Shown: piece after piece, positions 62,563 through 64,000 of the stretch | How positions within the stretch are numbered: the first letter of the stretch is position 1 | Layout: each line of letters opens with the position of its first letter | Source: Ditylenchus dipsaci | Lineage: Eukaryota; Nematoda; Chromadorea; Rhabditida; Anguinidae | DNA length: 64,000 nt | Assembly: GCA_004194705.1 (NCBI GenBank) | Contig: SADC01000695.1 | Coordinates: 1 to 64,000 of the forward strand | Direction: 5' to 3' | Notes under the pieces: generated by a model | The model's input: only the letters and a program-made list of their open reading frames with translations | What the model was told of the DNA's origin: nothing | Database searches by the model: none | Position numbers and translations under genes: made by a program

Positions 62563-62992
62563 TTGACAATAAAGCTGTACATTTGAAACCCGCTTTCTGT
62601 AATTTTGAAGCAGTTATTGTAAATTTTGTTACCTAGAATTTTGACCCCATTTTTATTTTTTCGGAGAGCATGTTATGTGGAGTTACAAATACTGCTTTTG
62701 TCATTTTGTTAACATTCGTGGATCAATATGTCTTTGAAAGTGGGCGGGCACTTCCTATCTATTTTTGTCTGGTTCTTGCCCACTATACATTATGCACACT
62801 TGAAACAATATCACTTTGAAGCTCTTTCTTTCTGGAAATTTTTATTTTTCGAGACCTGTGAATATTTTGAGAAAAAAAGCGTTTTAAACTAAAGCTCGCG
62901 CAAACTTTTTGGTTATACCATTGGAAAGCTTATCAAATTATGCATCAGAGAGCTCGAAAAAATTTCAAAAAAGGTAGGCTTCCGGAAGTTAA

Positions 62993-63009
62993 NNNNNNNN
63001 NNNNNNNNN
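62993..63009. other. Assembly gap (17 N)
   Basis: Seventeen unknown bases. Sequence to the right has a different texture (higher GC, fewer inverted repeats), so adjacency across the gap should not be assumed. Confidence 0.95.
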
Positions 63010-63340
63010 ATCGTAACGTGAGGAGTAACTCTCAGTTCTGGGTTCACCTTGACTGTGCACTGCGTGCATTTGTTGCATTCTGGCTTCAAAGTTTCGTTCT
63101 CTAAGCGCGAGCTCATCCTGGTATCGGAGAGCTATGGTTCTGATGCTTGGCGATATTCTTCTCTGATTCGAGCAATATCTTGATGTCGCAAATCTTCGTC
63201 AAGTTGAAGATGCGTCTGGAAAGCCTGATTTCGAGTGACTTCAGCTTGCTGAAGTATGCGGATATCATACTCATTGCAGCGACTTGAGTTTCAAGTGCAC
63301 GGTGTTCCGATCTATGTTCGTAGATCGCGTCGGAGACCAA
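63010..63340 (-). pseudogene. gag-like coiled-coil segment with frameshifts
   Basis: On the minus strand three adjoining frames each give helical, charged segments: RSEHRALETQVAA, then ILQQAEVTRNQAFQTHLQLD with DIARIREEYRQA, then YQDELALRERNFEARMQQ. This coiled-coil style is common in gag proteins of LTR retrotransposons (BEL/Pao and Gypsy). Two frame changes suggest decay or sequencing errors. It could instead be an unrelated coiled-coil gene. Confidence 0.4.
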
Positions 63341-63343
63341 CTT

Positions 63344-63790
63344 CTAGTGGACACACTTGTCATGTATCTGGCGACGGCACCTGCCCATTGTATCATTACG
63401 TTTATCTATTTTTCGGAATATGTGGTAGTCGTGGCGACTCCTGGTTGACTGCCATTTGTACCCCCAACTAGCTGGGCGTTTGGTTATCTGTCTAGGTTCT
63501 TCTAAATCGCCAACACTTGAGTTGACCACGGAGTCATCACGAATACTGTGTTCCTGGAGGCCTTCAGAGTCCCAGGAGATGATATATCTGACGTTCGCGG
63601 GAACTCAACTTCTAGTTCCACTGGTAGTCCAATGTTCTGGTTTAGGTACAGCTTAGCTGTACCTTCGGATGACTTGTTTACACTAACTATCTTCCCTACT
63701 TTGCACGTACCTAGTTGCAGGACAGCACCCTCTCGAGTACTGCCTATGGATTCTATGGTTCGAGATCGCAGTACGACTCTGGTTTCTCCC
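63344..63790 (-). pseudogene. Open frames upstream of the gag-like segment
   Basis: The minus-strand frame 63535-63790 (LQLGTCKVGKIVSVNKSSEG onward) stops at TAG, while an overlapping frame, 63344-63529 (EEPRQITKRPASWGYKWQ), continues toward the gag-like part. The overlap and order suggest one retroelement reading direction broken by frameshifts. No domain is recognised. Confidence 0.3.
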
Positions 63791-63956
63791 TAAACTGTCC
63801 TAGACTATGTTCCTATGAGATAAGTAAGATGTTCCTAGATTTCCTAAGCTTGTTTCCTATCTAAATCTAGAGATGTCCCTGAGACCCCTTCGAGTCTCAG
63901 GTGAGGAGTCTTGATCCCTGTCAGATCGGCATAAGTATCCCCCCTCATGTCTTTGG

Positions 63957-63964
63957 TGCTACCA
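63957..63964 (-). promoter_or_regulatory. Possible primer-binding site TGGTAGCA
   Basis: The minus strand reads TGGTAGCACC. The first eight bases match a complement to the 3' end of animal initiator-Met tRNA, a usual primer for LTR retroelements. The match then stops and no LTR end with CA precedes it, so support is weak. Confidence 0.25.
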
Positions 63965-64000
63965 GTAAAATATAGAAGACTAGGCACACACACACAAGAC

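Noticed and set aside
62229..62582. Hydrophobic 117-codon minus-strand frame
   Set aside because: The plus strand has a splice acceptor whose phase fits the upstream exon exactly; the minus frame has no such support, though I cannot exclude it completely.
63256..63793. Plus-strand frames after the gap
   Set aside because: The minus strand gives coherent helical segments across several adjoining frames, and the plus frames look like shadows.

Overview
This looks like a metazoan nuclear genome, most likely a nematode. Coding exons are short and split by GT...AG introns that are either about 40-65 nt or several kb long. The receptor gene resembles nematode peptide GPCRs. The nematode call is inference from gene style and codon use; no species is claimed. 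The window is AT-rich, gene-poor and packed with transposable elements nested inside each other. Most long open frames are shadows of inverted repeats.

Four host-gene loci can be assembled from exons whose splice phases mostly fit. (1) 1813-3283 (+): an unrecognised gene with good splice sites, an AATAAA at 3355 and broken frames, so probably a pseudogene. (2) 13361-24340 (-): a seven-transmembrane receptor whose five exons join in phase across about 11 kb; its introns are filled with elements. (3) 31392-33623 (-): kanadaptin (SLC4A1AP), with the FHA domain and downstream conserved blocks. (4) 44849-62562 (+): an SMCR8-like DENN protein whose N-terminal exons align with SMCR8 and whose introns hold a Helitron and many MITEs. 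A fifth candidate at 34671-35385 (-), possibly mitochondrial, lies entirely inside a MULE with a perfect 9-bp target duplication, so it is best read as a captured gene copy.

Mobile elements with visible target duplications: hAT at 8232-11485 (with a decayed transposase), 34023-34298, 37530-37703, 37773-40180, 52623-53167, 57434-57928 and 58376-58665 (8 bp); MULE at 11687-13148, 34336-35910, 60571-61792 and probably 25901-26487 (9 bp); TTAA-type at 13849-14803; many TA-duplicating pogo/mariner-like MITEs. PIF/Harbinger (19926-21649), Merlin (22149-22918) and Helitron (45439 to about 47546) copies are also present. After a 17-base assembly gap (62993-63009) the right end looks like a broken gag-like retroelement on the minus strand.

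The most striking signal is a design shared across superfamilies. Each element carries a short subterminal word repeated several times near both ends. Sister elements with the same body carry different words, and all copies inside one element change together. The same arms also serve as internal empty-site controls for nested insertions.
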